From positions 3,367,852-3,431,851 of the forward strand of contig NZ_NRSW01000001.1 in the NCBI RefSeq assembly GCF_002288635.1: a stretch of DNA of 64,000 nucleotides, given 5' to 3'. Below the pieces are notes generated by a model, which was not told the origin of the DNA, ran no database searches, and saw nothing but the letters and a program-made list of their open reading frames with translations. Shown here in pieces: positions 45,256 to 54,047 of the stretch. A program made the translations under genes and the position numbers. Every line of letters starts with the position of its first letter. The stretch's first letter is position 1. This DNA comes from Mucilaginibacter sp. MD40. Its GTDB lineage: Bacteria; Bacteroidota; Bacteroidia; Sphingobacteriales; Sphingobacteriaceae.

Positions 45256-46588
45256 CGTAGCGGCGCCGCGTTACACCAGCTATCCTACCATGCCCTATTG
45301 GGATACTGCTTCTTTTAGCACGAATAAGTGGGAACAGGCTGTAAGCACCTCATTTCAGACAAGCAATGCCACAGATGGCATTAGTATATACATACACCTG
45401 CCCTTTTGCGAGAACCTTTGTACCTATTGCGGATGCAATACCCGTATTACAAAAAATCACAGGGTAGAACTCCCTTACATTGAGGCCGTATTAAAGGAAT
45501 GGGAGATGTATAAAAGCCTGATGGCAGGCGACCCCATCATTCGCGAATTGCACCTGGGAGGCGGCACGCCCACTTTTTTTTCAGCAGAACATTTAGCTTT
45601 ACTGATACGGGGTATTTTGAAAGGCGCCTATCTGCACCCCGAGGCAGAGTTTAGTTTTGAAGCGCATCCGGCCAATACCACTGCAGAACATTTGCAAACG
45701 TTATACAATTTAGGTTTCAGGCGGTTAAGCCTTGGTATACAGGATTTTGATCCGGCTGTACAGCTCATCATTAACCGTCACCAAACGCTTGAGCAGGTGC
45801 GCGATGTTACCCACACAGCGCGTGCTATAGGTTATACCTCTGTTAATTACGACCTTATTTACGGGTTGCCCCTGCAAACGCTCAACAGCCTGGTAAAAAC
45901 CATGCACCTCGTAAGCGAGCTAATGCCTGATAGAATTGCATTTTACAGTTACGCGCATGTACCGTGGGTAAAACCCGGCCAGCGAAAGTTTACCGAGAAA
46001 GATCTTCCGGATGCGGATACCAAATTTAAACTTTACGAAGTAGGCCGTAGCCTGCTCCAAAGTTATGGATATAAGGAAATAGGAATGGACCATTTTGCAC
46101 TCCCCGGCGACCAGCTGCTCAAGGCGGCGAAAAATGGCACTCTGCATCGTAATTTTATGGGCTACACCCATCAGCATACACAATTGCTTATTGGTTTGGG
46201 AGTATCAGCCATTAGTGATTCATGGGGAGCATTCGCGCAGAATGAGAAGAAACTGGAGGACTATATTAAAGCCGTTGATATGGGTATACTCCCGGTATTT
46301 AAAGGGCACCTCCTTTCCCCTACAGACCTGGCCATCAGAAAACATATCCTTGAGATCATGTGTGCAGGAAAAACCAACTGGAACGGCCACACTGAACCCT
46401 ACGAGGAACTGGCTACAGGCATTGAGCGGCTGGAGCCATTAGCCAATGATGGATTAATTGAGCTTTGCTCCTGGGGCTTAAAGGTTACCGAAACCGGGCA
46501 GCGCTTTCTGCGCAATATTTGTATGGCACTTGATGCCCGCCTATGGGCCGATCAGCCGGCCACACAATTATTTAGTATGGCCATCTAA
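45227..46588 (+). CDS. hemN: Oxygen-independent coproporphyrinogen III oxidase
   Basis: Radical-SAM enzyme that decarboxylates coproporphyrinogen III in haem synthesis without oxygen. I start at ATG 45227 (MSQQLHQKYNVAAPRYTSYP, 453 residues), the usual HemN beginning, which overlaps the upstream gene. The cluster motif is CENLCTYCGCN (C-x3-C-x2-C-x-C), followed by LHLGGGTPTF and YDLIYGLPLQT. The C-terminal HemN domain has HFALPGDQLLKAAKNGTLHRNFMGYT. HemN with cbb3 oxidase is a classical low-oxygen gene set. A terminator follows 2 bp after the stop. Confidence 0.96.
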   Translation: MSQQLHQKYNVAAPRYTSYPTMPYWDTASFSTNKWEQAVSTSFQTSNATDGISIYIHLPFCENLCTYCGCNTRITKNHRVELPYIEAVLKEWEMYKSLMAGDPIIRELHLGGGTPTFFSAEHLALLIRGILKGAYLHPEAEFSFEAHPANTTAEHLQTLYNLGFRRLSLGIQDFDPAVQLIINRHQTLEQVRDVTHTARAIGYTSVNYDLIYGLPLQTLNSLVKTMHLVSELMPDRIAFYSYAHVPWVKPGQRKFTEKDLPDADTKFKLYEVGRSLLQSYGYKEIGMDHFALPGDQLLKAAKNGTLHRNFMGYTHQHTQLLIGLGVSAISDSWGAFAQNEKKLEDYIKAVDMGILPVFKGHLLSPTDLAIRKHILEIMCAGKTNWNGHTEPYEELATGIERLEPLANDGLIELCSWGLKVTETGQRFLRNICMALDARLWADQPATQLFSMAI

Positions 46589-46589
46589 T

Positions 46590-46618
46590 AAAAAAGCCAC
46601 CTAAAAGGTGGCTTTTTT
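46590..46618. terminator. Bidirectional terminator between hemN and adhP
   Basis: 12-bp perfect arms AAAAAAGCCACC / GGTGGCTTTTTT with a five-base loop, between convergent genes. Confidence 0.93.
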
Positions 46619-46638
46619 ATTCAGTACGGGCTCTGTTA

Positions 46639-47676
46639 TTATTTCGCTATTTCTATTACCACGCGGCCATTAATATCACCCTTCCTTAACTTATCCAGCA
46701 CCAGGTTAATATCATCCAGAGATGACTTGTGTATCGTAGCTTTTACTTTGCCCTCTAAAGCGAAGGCTATGGCTTCCTGCATATCCTTACGTGTACCTAC
46801 TATTGATCCTCTTACGGTGTACCGGTTAAGCACGGTATCGAATATCGAAAGGTCAAAACTACCCTTAGGTAAGCCCACCAAAGCGATGGTGCCTTTACGG
46901 CGAAGCATGCTTATTCCCTGCTCAAAAGCGATGGGAGAAACAGCCGTAACCAAAACCCCATGCATCCCTCCGGTACTTTTTTTAATAGCTTGTGCAGGGT
47001 TTTCTTTTTTCGCATTAATAGTGATATCGGCGCCGAGCTGTTTTGCCAGTCCGAGCTTGTCATCGGCCACATCAATAGCGGCTACGTGCATCCCCATAGC
47101 CTTGGCGTATTGTATAGCCAAATGCCCCAAACCGCCAACACCCGATATAGCTACCCATTCGCCGGGCTTTACTTCAGTTTCTTTCAACCCTTTGTATACG
47201 GTTACGCCGGCGCAAATAATGGGTGCCATAGCGGCAAAATCAATCCCGGCAGGAAAATGCGCAACATAGCGCGAATCGGCTATTACATATTCGGCAAAGC
47301 CGCCGTTCACACTATAGCCGCCATTCTTTTGGTCGGCGCACAAGGTTTCCCAGCCAGTGATACAATATTCGCAGCAGCCGCAAGCACTATGTAACCAGGG
47401 GGCGCCTACAATATCGCCTTCCTTAACACCTGTAACATTATCGCCCATTGCTACTACGTAGCCAATGGCTTCGTGGCCGGGTATAAAAGGTAAAGTTGGT
47501 TTAACCGGCCAATCGCCGTCGGCGGCATGGAGGTCGGTATGGCACACACCGCAAACCAGTACCTTCACTAATAACTGGTATGGCCCTGGGGCAGGTACGG
47601 GTACATCCTCAATAACCAGCGGTTGTCCAAACTCGTGTACTACCGCCGCTTTCATGGTTTCTGGTATCATATACAT
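46639..47676 (-). CDS. adhP: Zinc-dependent alcohol dehydrogenase, AdhP type
   Basis: 345-residue medium-chain dehydrogenase. Catalytic zinc ligands are seen in VCGVCHTDLHAAD and GHEAIGYV. The structural zinc cluster is CGCCEYCITGWETLC. The NAD-binding loop is VAISGVGGLGHLAIQYAKAMG. The length and motifs match ethanol-active propanol-preferring enzymes used in fermentation or alcohol oxidation. Its start overlaps the stop of the small membrane protein gene by one base (TAATG), and the pair has a CRP/FNR-type site upstream, consistent with low-oxygen expression. Confidence 0.92.
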   Translation of the reverse strand: MYMIPETMKAAVVHEFGQPLVIEDVPVPAPGPYQLLVKVLVCGVCHTDLHAADGDWPVKPTLPFIPGHEAIGYVVAMGDNVTGVKEGDIVGAPWLHSACGCCEYCITGWETLCADQKNGGYSVNGGFAEYVIADSRYVAHFPAGIDFAAMAPIICAGVTVYKGLKETEVKPGEWVAISGVGGLGHLAIQYAKAMGMHVAAIDVADDKLGLAKQLGADITINAKKENPAQAIKKSTGGMHGVLVTAVSPIAFEQGISMLRRKGTIALVGLPKGSFDLSIFDTVLNRYTVRGSIVGTRKDMQEAIAFALEGKVKATIHKSSLDDINLVLDKLRKGDINGRVVIEIAK

Positions 47677-48014
47677 TATAGTGTAAATACAACAATCATT
47701 AATAAATGAGCAATTATGCTAAAGGCAAACAGGCCCAGTAAGGTACGGATGCTTGCACCGCCCATGCCGGCGATAATGTTAGAGAAGAATAAACCCAGCG
47801 TAATAGCCAGTATACCGATAGGCGCGTCAAAGTAATACAATAATGCCGCCGGCACCGGCAAGAACAATATGCCTTGTGCTATTAGTGATACCATGAACCA
47901 CATGGTGCGGTTAGGCGCTTGTTTATCGGCCCAGTTAATTACTTTTTTAAATACGTTGGTTTTGGTGTTTGTTGGTGCTAACCATGTGGTTGTGGTATTT
48001 GCTATAGTTGCCAT
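47676..48014 (-). CDS. Small membrane protein co-transcribed with adhP
   Basis: 112 residues from ATG 48014 (MATIANTTT); a GTG at 48101 would overlap the operator, so the ATG is preferred. A hydrophilic N-terminus of about 40 residues is followed by three hydrophobic segments (MVSLIAQGILFLPVPAALLY, IGILAITLGLFFSNIIAG and LGLFAFSIIAHLLMIVVF). I do not recognise the family. Coupling to adhP and the upstream palindrome place it in the microaerobic response. Confidence 0.65.
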   Translation of the reverse strand: MATIANTTTTWLAPTNTKTNVFKKVINWADKQAPNRTMWFMVSLIAQGILFLPVPAALLYYFDAPIGILAITLGLFFSNIIAGMGGASIRTLLGLFAFSIIAHLLMIVVFTL

Positions 48015-48088
48015 AGTGTTAATATTTTTATAACACAAAATTGGCTTAAGTACCGCCCAATAGCCATGATTTAAGGCCCTGTAAAGTG

Positions 48089-48100
48089 TGACGGTGGACA
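48089..48100. promoter_or_regulatory. CRP/FNR-type site before the small membrane protein/adhP unit
   Basis: TGACGGTGGACA differs by one base from the reverse complement of the ccoI site (TGACGGTGGTCA). It lies 74 bp before the ATG at 48014, the same distance as for the perfect sites. Confidence 0.5.
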
Positions 48101-48110
48101 CATTTTTGCG

Positions 48111-48800
48111 TTAATGACAAACGCTTACCCCAACAGTTTTTACCTGCGGGCTTAGATAAGGGATATTTAAACCCGCCCCGCGTAACATAAACCAGGCGCC
48201 CAGTAAAATAATAAGAAAGGGCATGGTATAATTAAGGCGCCTACGCACAGCCGGGCCAAGCGCTTTAACGCTCAACGCCGCTGTTAACATCAACGGGATA
48301 GTGCCTAAACCAAAAAACAGCATAAACAATGCTGCATGCGAAGGCTGCGTAGTATTTAAAGCGCCAAATAACGCTATGTATACAAAGCCACAAGGTAAAA
48401 GACCGTTAAGCATGCCTAATAACAGGTGACCCGCATGGCGTTTAATTGCAAAATTGATGAGTTTATAAAAAGGCAGGCTAACATCCGGAAGGTATTTAGC
48501 ACCCTTTAGTTTTACTAACCTGACCACTCCTGCAATAATTACGATGATACCGCTGGTGATGCTCAATGCCTGTTGCATGCCCGCAAGCCAGGCTAAGCGG
48601 CCTAACTGGCCTAACAGAAAACCAAGAAAAGTATAAGTGATAACCCTGCCCAGGTTATATAATAATTTGTCAGCCACAAACAGCCGCCAGCTTTTGCCGG
48701 CCGATGGGATACCAAATGCAAGCGGGCCGCACATGCCTACACAATGCACACTGCCCGACAGGCCTATTAACAGCGCAACCAGGTAATTACCGGTTAACAT
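48111..48800 (-). CDS. Sulfite exporter TauE/SafE (DsbD-like) family membrane protein of the cco cluster
   Basis: 229 residues with six or so hydrophobic helices. The N-terminal helix carries LSGSVHCVGMCGPLAFG, a Cys/Met/His motif suited to copper or thiol chemistry. LLGMLNGLLPCGFVYIALFGA is a second copy-like element with a Pro-Cys pair. Such proteins are regularly coded behind ccoGH in Bacteroidota and may help copper delivery or redox steps in oxidase assembly; that role is inferred. Its start overlaps the fixH-like gene by 14 bp, so it is the last gene of the cco operon. Confidence 0.8.
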   Translation of the reverse strand: MLTGNYLVALLIGLSGSVHCVGMCGPLAFGIPSAGKSWRLFVADKLLYNLGRVITYTFLGFLLGQLGRLAWLAGMQQALSITSGIIVIIAGVVRLVKLKGAKYLPDVSLPFYKLINFAIKRHAGHLLLGMLNGLLPCGFVYIALFGALNTTQPSHAALFMLFFGLGTIPLMLTAALSVKALGPAVRRRLNYTMPFLIILLGAWFMLRGAGLNIPYLSPQVKTVGVSVCH

Positions 48801-49212
48801 ACAGATTTTGCTTATACAAGTAATTGTGATTTCCGCTCGCCCAGTTAATTACAACGCTGTACCTGCCTGCCAATAGTTTTTCGGCAGGAATTGTGGCCAT
48901 ATTTTCTTTATCGGTACGCAGCTCAAAAACACGGTCGTTAGTTTTCCCAACATTACTTGTGAAATTCACTTTACCAGCTGATGGTGCAATAAATTGTATA
49001 TAGATAAGTCCTTTTGCCTGTGTGATCAATGGTTGTGCGTGATCAATAGTTACCTGGCGCTCTAAACGGTATTCGTGGTCAAAAGCAAGGCCCTTTTCAT
49101 AATACTGTTTATCATATTCATCGGCAGGTACTTTAAACATTAAACAGCTTAGTGTTACAATAAACGTAACAAAGGCTATCATACCTATCACTATTCCTTT
49201 TCCCCAGTTCAT
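48787..49212 (-). CDS. ccoH: FixH/CcoH family protein
   Basis: 141 residues with one N-terminal transmembrane helix (GIVIGMIAFVTFIVTLSCL) followed by the characteristic DEYDKQYYEKGLAFDHEY segment and a periplasmic beta domain (GRYSVVINWASGNHNYLYKQ). CcoH stabilises or assembles the cbb3 oxidase. It lies 4 bp after ccoG and overlaps the next gene. Confidence 0.88.
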   Translation of the reverse strand: MNWGKGIVIGMIAFVTFIVTLSCLMFKVPADEYDKQYYEKGLAFDHEYRLERQVTIDHAQPLITQAKGLIYIQFIAPSAGKVNFTSNVGKTNDRVFELRTDKENMATIPAEKLLAGRYSVVINWASGNHNYLYKQNLYVNR

Positions 49213-49216
49213 ATCT

Positions 49217-50590
49217 TTAATTGTTTACGGGGCCGATAAAAGAAGTGGTGACTGTTTCGATCACACTTTTACCCGACACCAGGTTTAATTGAATATCCGT
49301 TTTCGGTTTGCTGATTGAAGCGGCAGGTTTCAGTACGAAAAAAACCACTTTAATTGATCCCCCTGCCGCTATGGCGGCTGGCGGCTGTATAAATTTTACT
49401 TTCACATTAGCATCTGCCGCCTGCAGGCTGATCTGTTGCGACCGGTTGGTTTTATTGATGATCTCCGCGTTATAAATATTGCTGATGCTACCATCCGGCT
49501 GCTGCTGATATAACATACCTGCGCTACGCATTACGGTAATATCCATATCCTTCCTGCTGAAAATGAACCACGACAGAACACCTACCAGAACCGCCATTAC
49601 CACGCTGTAACCCGCCATGCGCCATGTAAATGATGGCTTACTATTCTGTTTGATCATGTTTTCAGAATAATAGCCAATAAGGTTAAGCGGCTTATTGATC
49701 TTTGCCATTACATCATTACAGGCATCAATACAGGCGGTACAATTAGTACACTCCAACTGCGTGCCTTTCCTGATATCGATACCGGTGGGGCAAACCGCTA
49801 CACATAAATTACAGTCTACACAGTCCCCCTGGTTCAACTGCTCTTTATCCTTTCTCAACTTTCCACGCGGCTCGCCCCTGGTATCATTGTAGGCAACCAC
49901 TACCGTATCTTTATCAATTAAAACACCCTGTAACCTGCCATAAGGGCATATAACGGTGCAAACCAGTTCACGTACCTGGCTGTAAACCAGGTAAAACACC
50001 ATGGTAAACACCCATATACTCGCGAAACCAATAACATGCGCAGCAATAGATTCGGTCATTATCTTCAGCAGGTTTTCGCTGCCTATGATGTAGGCTAAAA
50101 ATGTATTTGCTATCAGGAAGGAGAGCAAAATAAATAACAGATGCTTTGATCCTTTCTTTAACAACTTTTCGTTTGTCCATGGCCCGGCATCCAGCTTGCG
50201 GCGCTTGTTGGCGTCACCTTCTATCCATATCTCTATCTTGCGGAAAACCATTTCCATAAAAATGGTTTGCGGGCATATCCATCCACAGAAAACCCGCCCG
50301 AAGGCAATAGTAAAAAGTGTAACAAACACTACGAACACCAGCGTAGCCAAAACGAACAAGAAAATATCCTGCGGCCAAAAAACCTGCCCCAGAAGTACAA
50401 ACTTCCGTTCCATGAAGTTTAATAAAAGGGCTGGCTGCCCTTTTATCCGGATGAAAGGCCCGGCAAAAAATACGATCAGATAAACGTAGCTTATTGCTGA
50501 TCGCCAGCGATAGTACATCCCCTTTCGTATAGCCGGATACAGCCACTGCCTCTTCGCCGGTCCGCTCTTCAATGTGGCATTCGCGTCCAT
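49217..50590 (-). CDS. ccoG: Cytochrome c oxidase accessory protein CcoG
   Basis: 457-residue polyferredoxin-type membrane protein. Several transmembrane helices surround FCGWICPQTIFMEMVFRKIE. Two cluster motifs, CVDCNLCVAVCPTGID and CTNCTACIDACNDVM, bind iron-sulfur clusters. The C-terminal domain (about 360-457) is an extracytoplasmic Ig-like fold. CcoG is linked to copper(II) reduction during cbb3 assembly. It is 6 bp downstream of ccoP. Confidence 0.94.
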   Translation of the reverse strand: MDANATLKSGPAKRQWLYPAIRKGMYYRWRSAISYVYLIVFFAGPFIRIKGQPALLLNFMERKFVLLGQVFWPQDIFLFVLATLVFVVFVTLFTIAFGRVFCGWICPQTIFMEMVFRKIEIWIEGDANKRRKLDAGPWTNEKLLKKGSKHLLFILLSFLIANTFLAYIIGSENLLKIMTESIAAHVIGFASIWVFTMVFYLVYSQVRELVCTVICPYGRLQGVLIDKDTVVVAYNDTRGEPRGKLRKDKEQLNQGDCVDCNLCVAVCPTGIDIRKGTQLECTNCTACIDACNDVMAKINKPLNLIGYYSENMIKQNSKPSFTWRMAGYSVVMAVLVGVLSWFIFSRKDMDITVMRSAGMLYQQQPDGSISNIYNAEIINKTNRSQQISLQAADANVKVKFIQPPAAIAAGGSIKVVFFVLKPAASISKPKTDIQLNLVSGKSVIETVTTSFIGPVNN

Positions 50591-50596
50591 ATCTCT

Positions 50597-51481
50597 TTAT
50601 TTTGATGCTAATTTAGATGCTGCTTCCTTCTCGCCCTGTGGCTCTTTAGCGCCTGCCGGGTGCGAGCCCTGTAAAGACAGCACATAGTTGGCTACATCCG
50701 CTATCTGTTTAGGCGAAAGCTGCTTTTCCCAGGTAGGCATTCCTTTGGCCTGCACACCGTATTTAATGGTTTTAAATACTTCGTTTATCTTGCCGCCATG
50801 CAGCCAGTACTCATCAGTTAAGTTAGGGCCTACCATACCTTGCGCGTTTTCTCCGTGGCATGGGGCGCAGCTGGCTTTAAACACCGTTTTACCTTGCGCC
50901 AATGCAGCCTGGTCGGTAGTTAATTTTACCGTATTCTCGTCAACCAGGTTAGCGGCTTTGCTCAGGTATATCTTTTTTTCGATCTCGGCCTGCGCCATTT
51001 CTGTTTTATACTCCGCGTATTGCAATTGACCTACGCCAAAAACGTGGTATATTAAAAGATACCCTACGGCAAAGGCTATGGTAACGTAAAACAGCCACAT
51101 AAACCAGGCTGGAGTAGGGTTATCCAGCTCCTGTATGCCATCATAATCATGCGGTATCAAAAGATCCTTCTCTGCCGACATTGGCTTTAACGAGAGCAGT
51201 TTTTGCCATACTTCGCCTTTTGGTTTAGCCGCCTTTTTAGCCGGCTGCATTTTTTTAGCGATCTCGGCTTCGGTAAGCCCCTGGTCGCGCAGTATTACCC
51301 GCGCCAGGGTACGAAAGGTTCTTAACAGAACCAGCATTACCACCAGGAACAAGGCAACCATAGCCAGTATAACACCCAGGCCAATGTAATTTTTAATATC
51401 AGCCGCTGAGCTACCGCCATCTTCTGCAAAGGCAGTAGCGCTCAGCATAAATAAAGCTATCAGTGTAATCAGTTTTTTCAT
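50597..51481 (-). CDS. ccoP: cbb3-type cytochrome c oxidase subunit III (mono-haem CcoP)
   Basis: 294 residues. Signal-like N-terminus and first helix (YIGLGVILAMVALFLVVMLVL), a cytosolic linker, then the CcoP N-terminal signature HDYDGIQELDNPTPAWFMWL with the second helix. One c-type haem motif, CAPCH, follows at about 206, with the distal Met in GMPTWEKQLS. Proteobacterial CcoP has two haems; a single one is usual in Bacteroidota. It passes electrons to CcoO and CcoN. Overlaps ccoQ by 4 bp. Confidence 0.93.
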   Translation of the reverse strand: MKKLITLIALFMLSATAFAEDGGSSAADIKNYIGLGVILAMVALFLVVMLVLLRTFRTLARVILRDQGLTEAEIAKKMQPAKKAAKPKGEVWQKLLSLKPMSAEKDLLIPHDYDGIQELDNPTPAWFMWLFYVTIAFAVGYLLIYHVFGVGQLQYAEYKTEMAQAEIEKKIYLSKAANLVDENTVKLTTDQAALAQGKTVFKASCAPCHGENAQGMVGPNLTDEYWLHGGKINEVFKTIKYGVQAKGMPTWEKQLSPKQIADVANYVLSLQGSHPAGAKEPQGEKEAASKLASK

Positions 51482-51669
51482 GGCAGCAGGTTGTTAGCGT
51501 TTTTTAACTGTTCACTATCCAGCGGAAGCTGGCTCATGTGTGCCACATGGCCTTTATTGAGTTTAAAAAGGATGACAGCTACCACAATAAAAAATACCAG
51601 GAAGATGCCCAATGAACACAACAGATATACCTGGTGCCCATTTATATTTTCGGTAAATTGCTTAAACAT
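51478..51669 (-). CDS. ccoQ: CcoQ-like small cbb3 oxidase subunit
   Basis: 63 residues with one transmembrane helix (about 15-36: YLLCSLGIFLVFFIVVAVIL) and a polar C-terminal tail. Position between ccoNO and ccoP, 7 bp after the former and overlapping the latter, identifies it. CcoQ supports complex stability. Confidence 0.82.
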   Translation of the reverse strand: MFKQFTENINGHQVYLLCSLGIFLVFFIVVAVILFKLNKGHVAHMSQLPLDSEQLKNANNLLP

Positions 51670-51676
51670 ATACTTA

Positions 51677-53800
51677 TTATTTGTTTGCGGTTTTGTTGGC
51701 TTTTATATCAGTACCCAGGCGTTGCAGGTAGGCGATGATGGCAATGATCTCCTTATCATTTTTTACCTTGATCTTATCTTTTGCCAGGTTATCGGCAATG
51801 CTTGCAGCCTGATCATTTAAATCGCGGTTGGCTATACGTTCGTAACCTGCGGGATACGGAACACCAAGTTTACGCATGGCATTGATCTTGGCCGCTGTAG
51901 TGGTGGTATCCAGTTTCTGCGTGATCAGCCAATCATAATTAGGCATGATACTACCCGGCGACATCAATCGCGGATCCATCAGGTGGTTATAGTGCCATGC
52001 GTTACCATATTTCTGGCCTTCGCGCGCCAGATCAGGACCGGTACGTTTTGATCCCCACAGGAACGGGTGGTCATAAACAAACTCCCCTGCTTTGCTGTAC
52101 TCTCCATAGCGTTCTGTTTCAGAGCGGAACGGCCTTACTGTTTGTGAGTGGCAGTTAGAACAGCCTTCTCTTATGTAAATATCCCTGCCCTGCAACTCAA
52201 GCGGTGTATAAGGTTTAACGCTTGCAATGGTAGGCACGTTAGATGAAATGGTTAAGGTTGGCATCAATTCTATGATAGAGCCGATAAGGATCACGATAAG
52301 CGCTGCTATCATTAACCGGATAGGCCTGCGCTCCAAACGGCGGTGCCAGCCATGCTCTGTTGCGGGGTCTAATGGCGCAAGTGGTAATGATTCGGCACCC
52401 TCGTTAGCTACCAGCTTACCTTGCAACATGGTACGTGCCAGGTTATAAGCCATTACAATAACACCCAGCAGGTACAGGGTACCTCCTATTGAACGCATAA
52501 CGTGCATAGGGATAATGCGCAGGGTAGTTTCTAAAAAATTGGGGTATTTGAGCATCCCTTCAGGAGTAAATTCCTTCAGCATAAGCCCTTGTGTAAAACC
52601 GGCCCAATACATGGGTATGGCATAAAACAGTATACCCAATGTGCCTATCCAGAAATGGAAAGCGGCCATTTTCTTTGAGTAAAGCTGAGTTTTGTATATC
52701 CTTGGTACCAACCAGTAAAGGATGGCGAAAGTTAAAAAGCCGTTCCAGCCTAAAGCGCCTACGTGTACGTGAGCCACTATCCAGTCGCTAAAGTGTGCTA
52801 TACCGTTTATTTGCTTGAGCGACAGCATAGGCCCTTCAAAAGTGGCCATACCATAAGCGGTTAAGCCTACTACCATAAACTTCAGCACTACATCGTCGCG
52901 CACCTTATCCCAGGCGCCGCGCAGGGTAAGCAAACCGTTGATCATACCACCCCAACTTGGCGCTATCAGCATAATAGAGAACACTACCCCTAATGACTGT
53001 GCCCAGCCCGGTAAGGTGGTATATAGCAAATGGTGAGGGCCTGCCCATATATAAATAAATATCAGCGCCCAAAAGTGCAGGATACTTAACTTGTAGGAGT
53101 AAATAGGCCGGTTAGCCATTTTAGGCAAGAAATAATACATCATACCCAGGTATGGCGTTGTTAGGAAGAACGCTACCGCGTTGTGGCCATACCACCATTG
53201 CACCAGCGCGTCCTGCACACCGGCATAAACCATATAGCTTTTGAAAGCTGATACCGGCAATTCAAATGAATTTACAATATGCAATACGGCAATGGTTACA
53301 AACGTGGCGATGTAAAACCAGATAGCCACATATAAATGCCTTTCGCGGCGTTTAAATATGGTACCGAACATATTGATACCAAATACCACCCATATAAGGG
53401 TTATCGCAATATCAATAGGCCACTCCAGCTCGGCATATTCATGCGAGGTGGTTAAACCCAGCGGAAGGGTGATAACCGCGGATATGATGATAAGCTGCCA
53501 TCCCCAGAAATGGATCTTGCTGAGCACATCACTAAACATGCGGGCTTTAAGCAAGCGTTGCAATGAATAGTATACCCCCATAAATATGGCATTACCCACA
53601 AAAGCGAAAATCACCGCGTTGGTGTGCAATGGGCGTATGCGGCCAAACGTGGTATACTGGTTACCCATGTTCATGCCGGGTTTAAATAATTGTATGGCGG
53701 CTATGAGGCCAACCGTCATACCGATAATGCCCCAAACAATGGTTGCCAGGCCAAAGTTGCGGACGATCTTGTTGTCGTAGTAAAATTTTTCGGGCTGCAT
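51677..53800 (-). CDS. ccoNO: cbb3-type cytochrome c oxidase fused subunits I and II
   Basis: 707 residues in which CcoN and CcoO are joined. Residues 1 to about 470 form the multi-helix catalytic subunit with haem and copper ligands in PLHTNAVIFAFVGN, WWYGHNAVAFFLTTPYLGMM, GPHHLLYT and VAHVHVGALGWNG. After a linker and helix (LMIAALIVILIGSIIELMP) comes a CcoO mono-haem cytochrome with CSNCHSQTVRPF and GPDLAREGQKYGNAWH. The enzyme reduces oxygen with high affinity and pumps protons. Fusion is a known Bacteroidota arrangement. A perfect TGAC-N4-GTCA site lies 76 bp before the start. Confidence 0.96.
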   Translation of the reverse strand: MQPEKFYYDNKIVRNFGLATIVWGIIGMTVGLIAAIQLFKPGMNMGNQYTTFGRIRPLHTNAVIFAFVGNAIFMGVYYSLQRLLKARMFSDVLSKIHFWGWQLIIISAVITLPLGLTTSHEYAELEWPIDIAITLIWVVFGINMFGTIFKRRERHLYVAIWFYIATFVTIAVLHIVNSFELPVSAFKSYMVYAGVQDALVQWWYGHNAVAFFLTTPYLGMMYYFLPKMANRPIYSYKLSILHFWALIFIYIWAGPHHLLYTTLPGWAQSLGVVFSIMLIAPSWGGMINGLLTLRGAWDKVRDDVVLKFMVVGLTAYGMATFEGPMLSLKQINGIAHFSDWIVAHVHVGALGWNGFLTFAILYWLVPRIYKTQLYSKKMAAFHFWIGTLGILFYAIPMYWAGFTQGLMLKEFTPEGMLKYPNFLETTLRIIPMHVMRSIGGTLYLLGVIVMAYNLARTMLQGKLVANEGAESLPLAPLDPATEHGWHRRLERRPIRLMIAALIVILIGSIIELMPTLTISSNVPTIASVKPYTPLELQGRDIYIREGCSNCHSQTVRPFRSETERYGEYSKAGEFVYDHPFLWGSKRTGPDLAREGQKYGNAWHYNHLMDPRLMSPGSIMPNYDWLITQKLDTTTTAAKINAMRKLGVPYPAGYERIANRDLNDQAASIADNLAKDKIKVKNDKEIIAIIAYLQRLGTDIKANKTANK

Positions 53801-53876
53801 ATGTTATCAAAAAAATTATGGTGTAAAACTACCCCGGCTACCGTGGCGGAGGAATGATGGCTGTTGTTTAAAAACA

Positions 53877-53888
53877 TGACCGCCGTCA
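53877..53888. promoter_or_regulatory. CRP/FNR-type operator before ccoNO
   Basis: TGACCGCCGTCA, perfect 4-bp arms with N4, 76 bp upstream of the ccoNO start codon. Its last three bases overlap the ccoS stop codon. It would allow ccoNOQPGH to be transcribed separately from ccoI-ccoS. Confidence 0.7.
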
Positions 53889-54047
53889 CTTATCTTCGAC
53901 CGCCTCCTGCTCATCATCAAGCAGTATCCGTACGGAGGGGGTATATAGGTCATCATTTTGCCCTGAGCGCTGCGCCCAGAAAAATGCCGACAGAAAGGCC
54001 AGTGCCAACAGCACACTACAGCCAATGAGAAAGTAAATAATGCTCAT
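53886..54047 (-). CDS. ccoS: cbb3-type oxidase assembly protein CcoS
   Basis: Short gene of 53 residues starting MSIIYFLIGCSVLLALAFLS, with one transmembrane helix. The diagnostic CcoS part AFFWAQRSGQNDDL follows, then an acidic tail (LLDDEQEAVEDK). The start overlaps the ccoI stop in an ATGA arrangement. CcoS is needed for cofactor insertion into the cbb3 oxidase. A longer overlapping frame on the same strand is a shadow. Confidence 0.92.
   Translation of the reverse strand: MSIIYFLIGCSVLLALAFLSAFFWAQRSGQNDDLYTPSVRILLDDEQEAVEDK

Noticed and set aside
53816..54025. 69-codon open frame between ccoNO and ccoI
   Set aside because: It is out of frame with the real ccoS gene (53886-54047), has an unlikely composition (Cys, Trp, Arg, Ser rich) and overlaps the operator.
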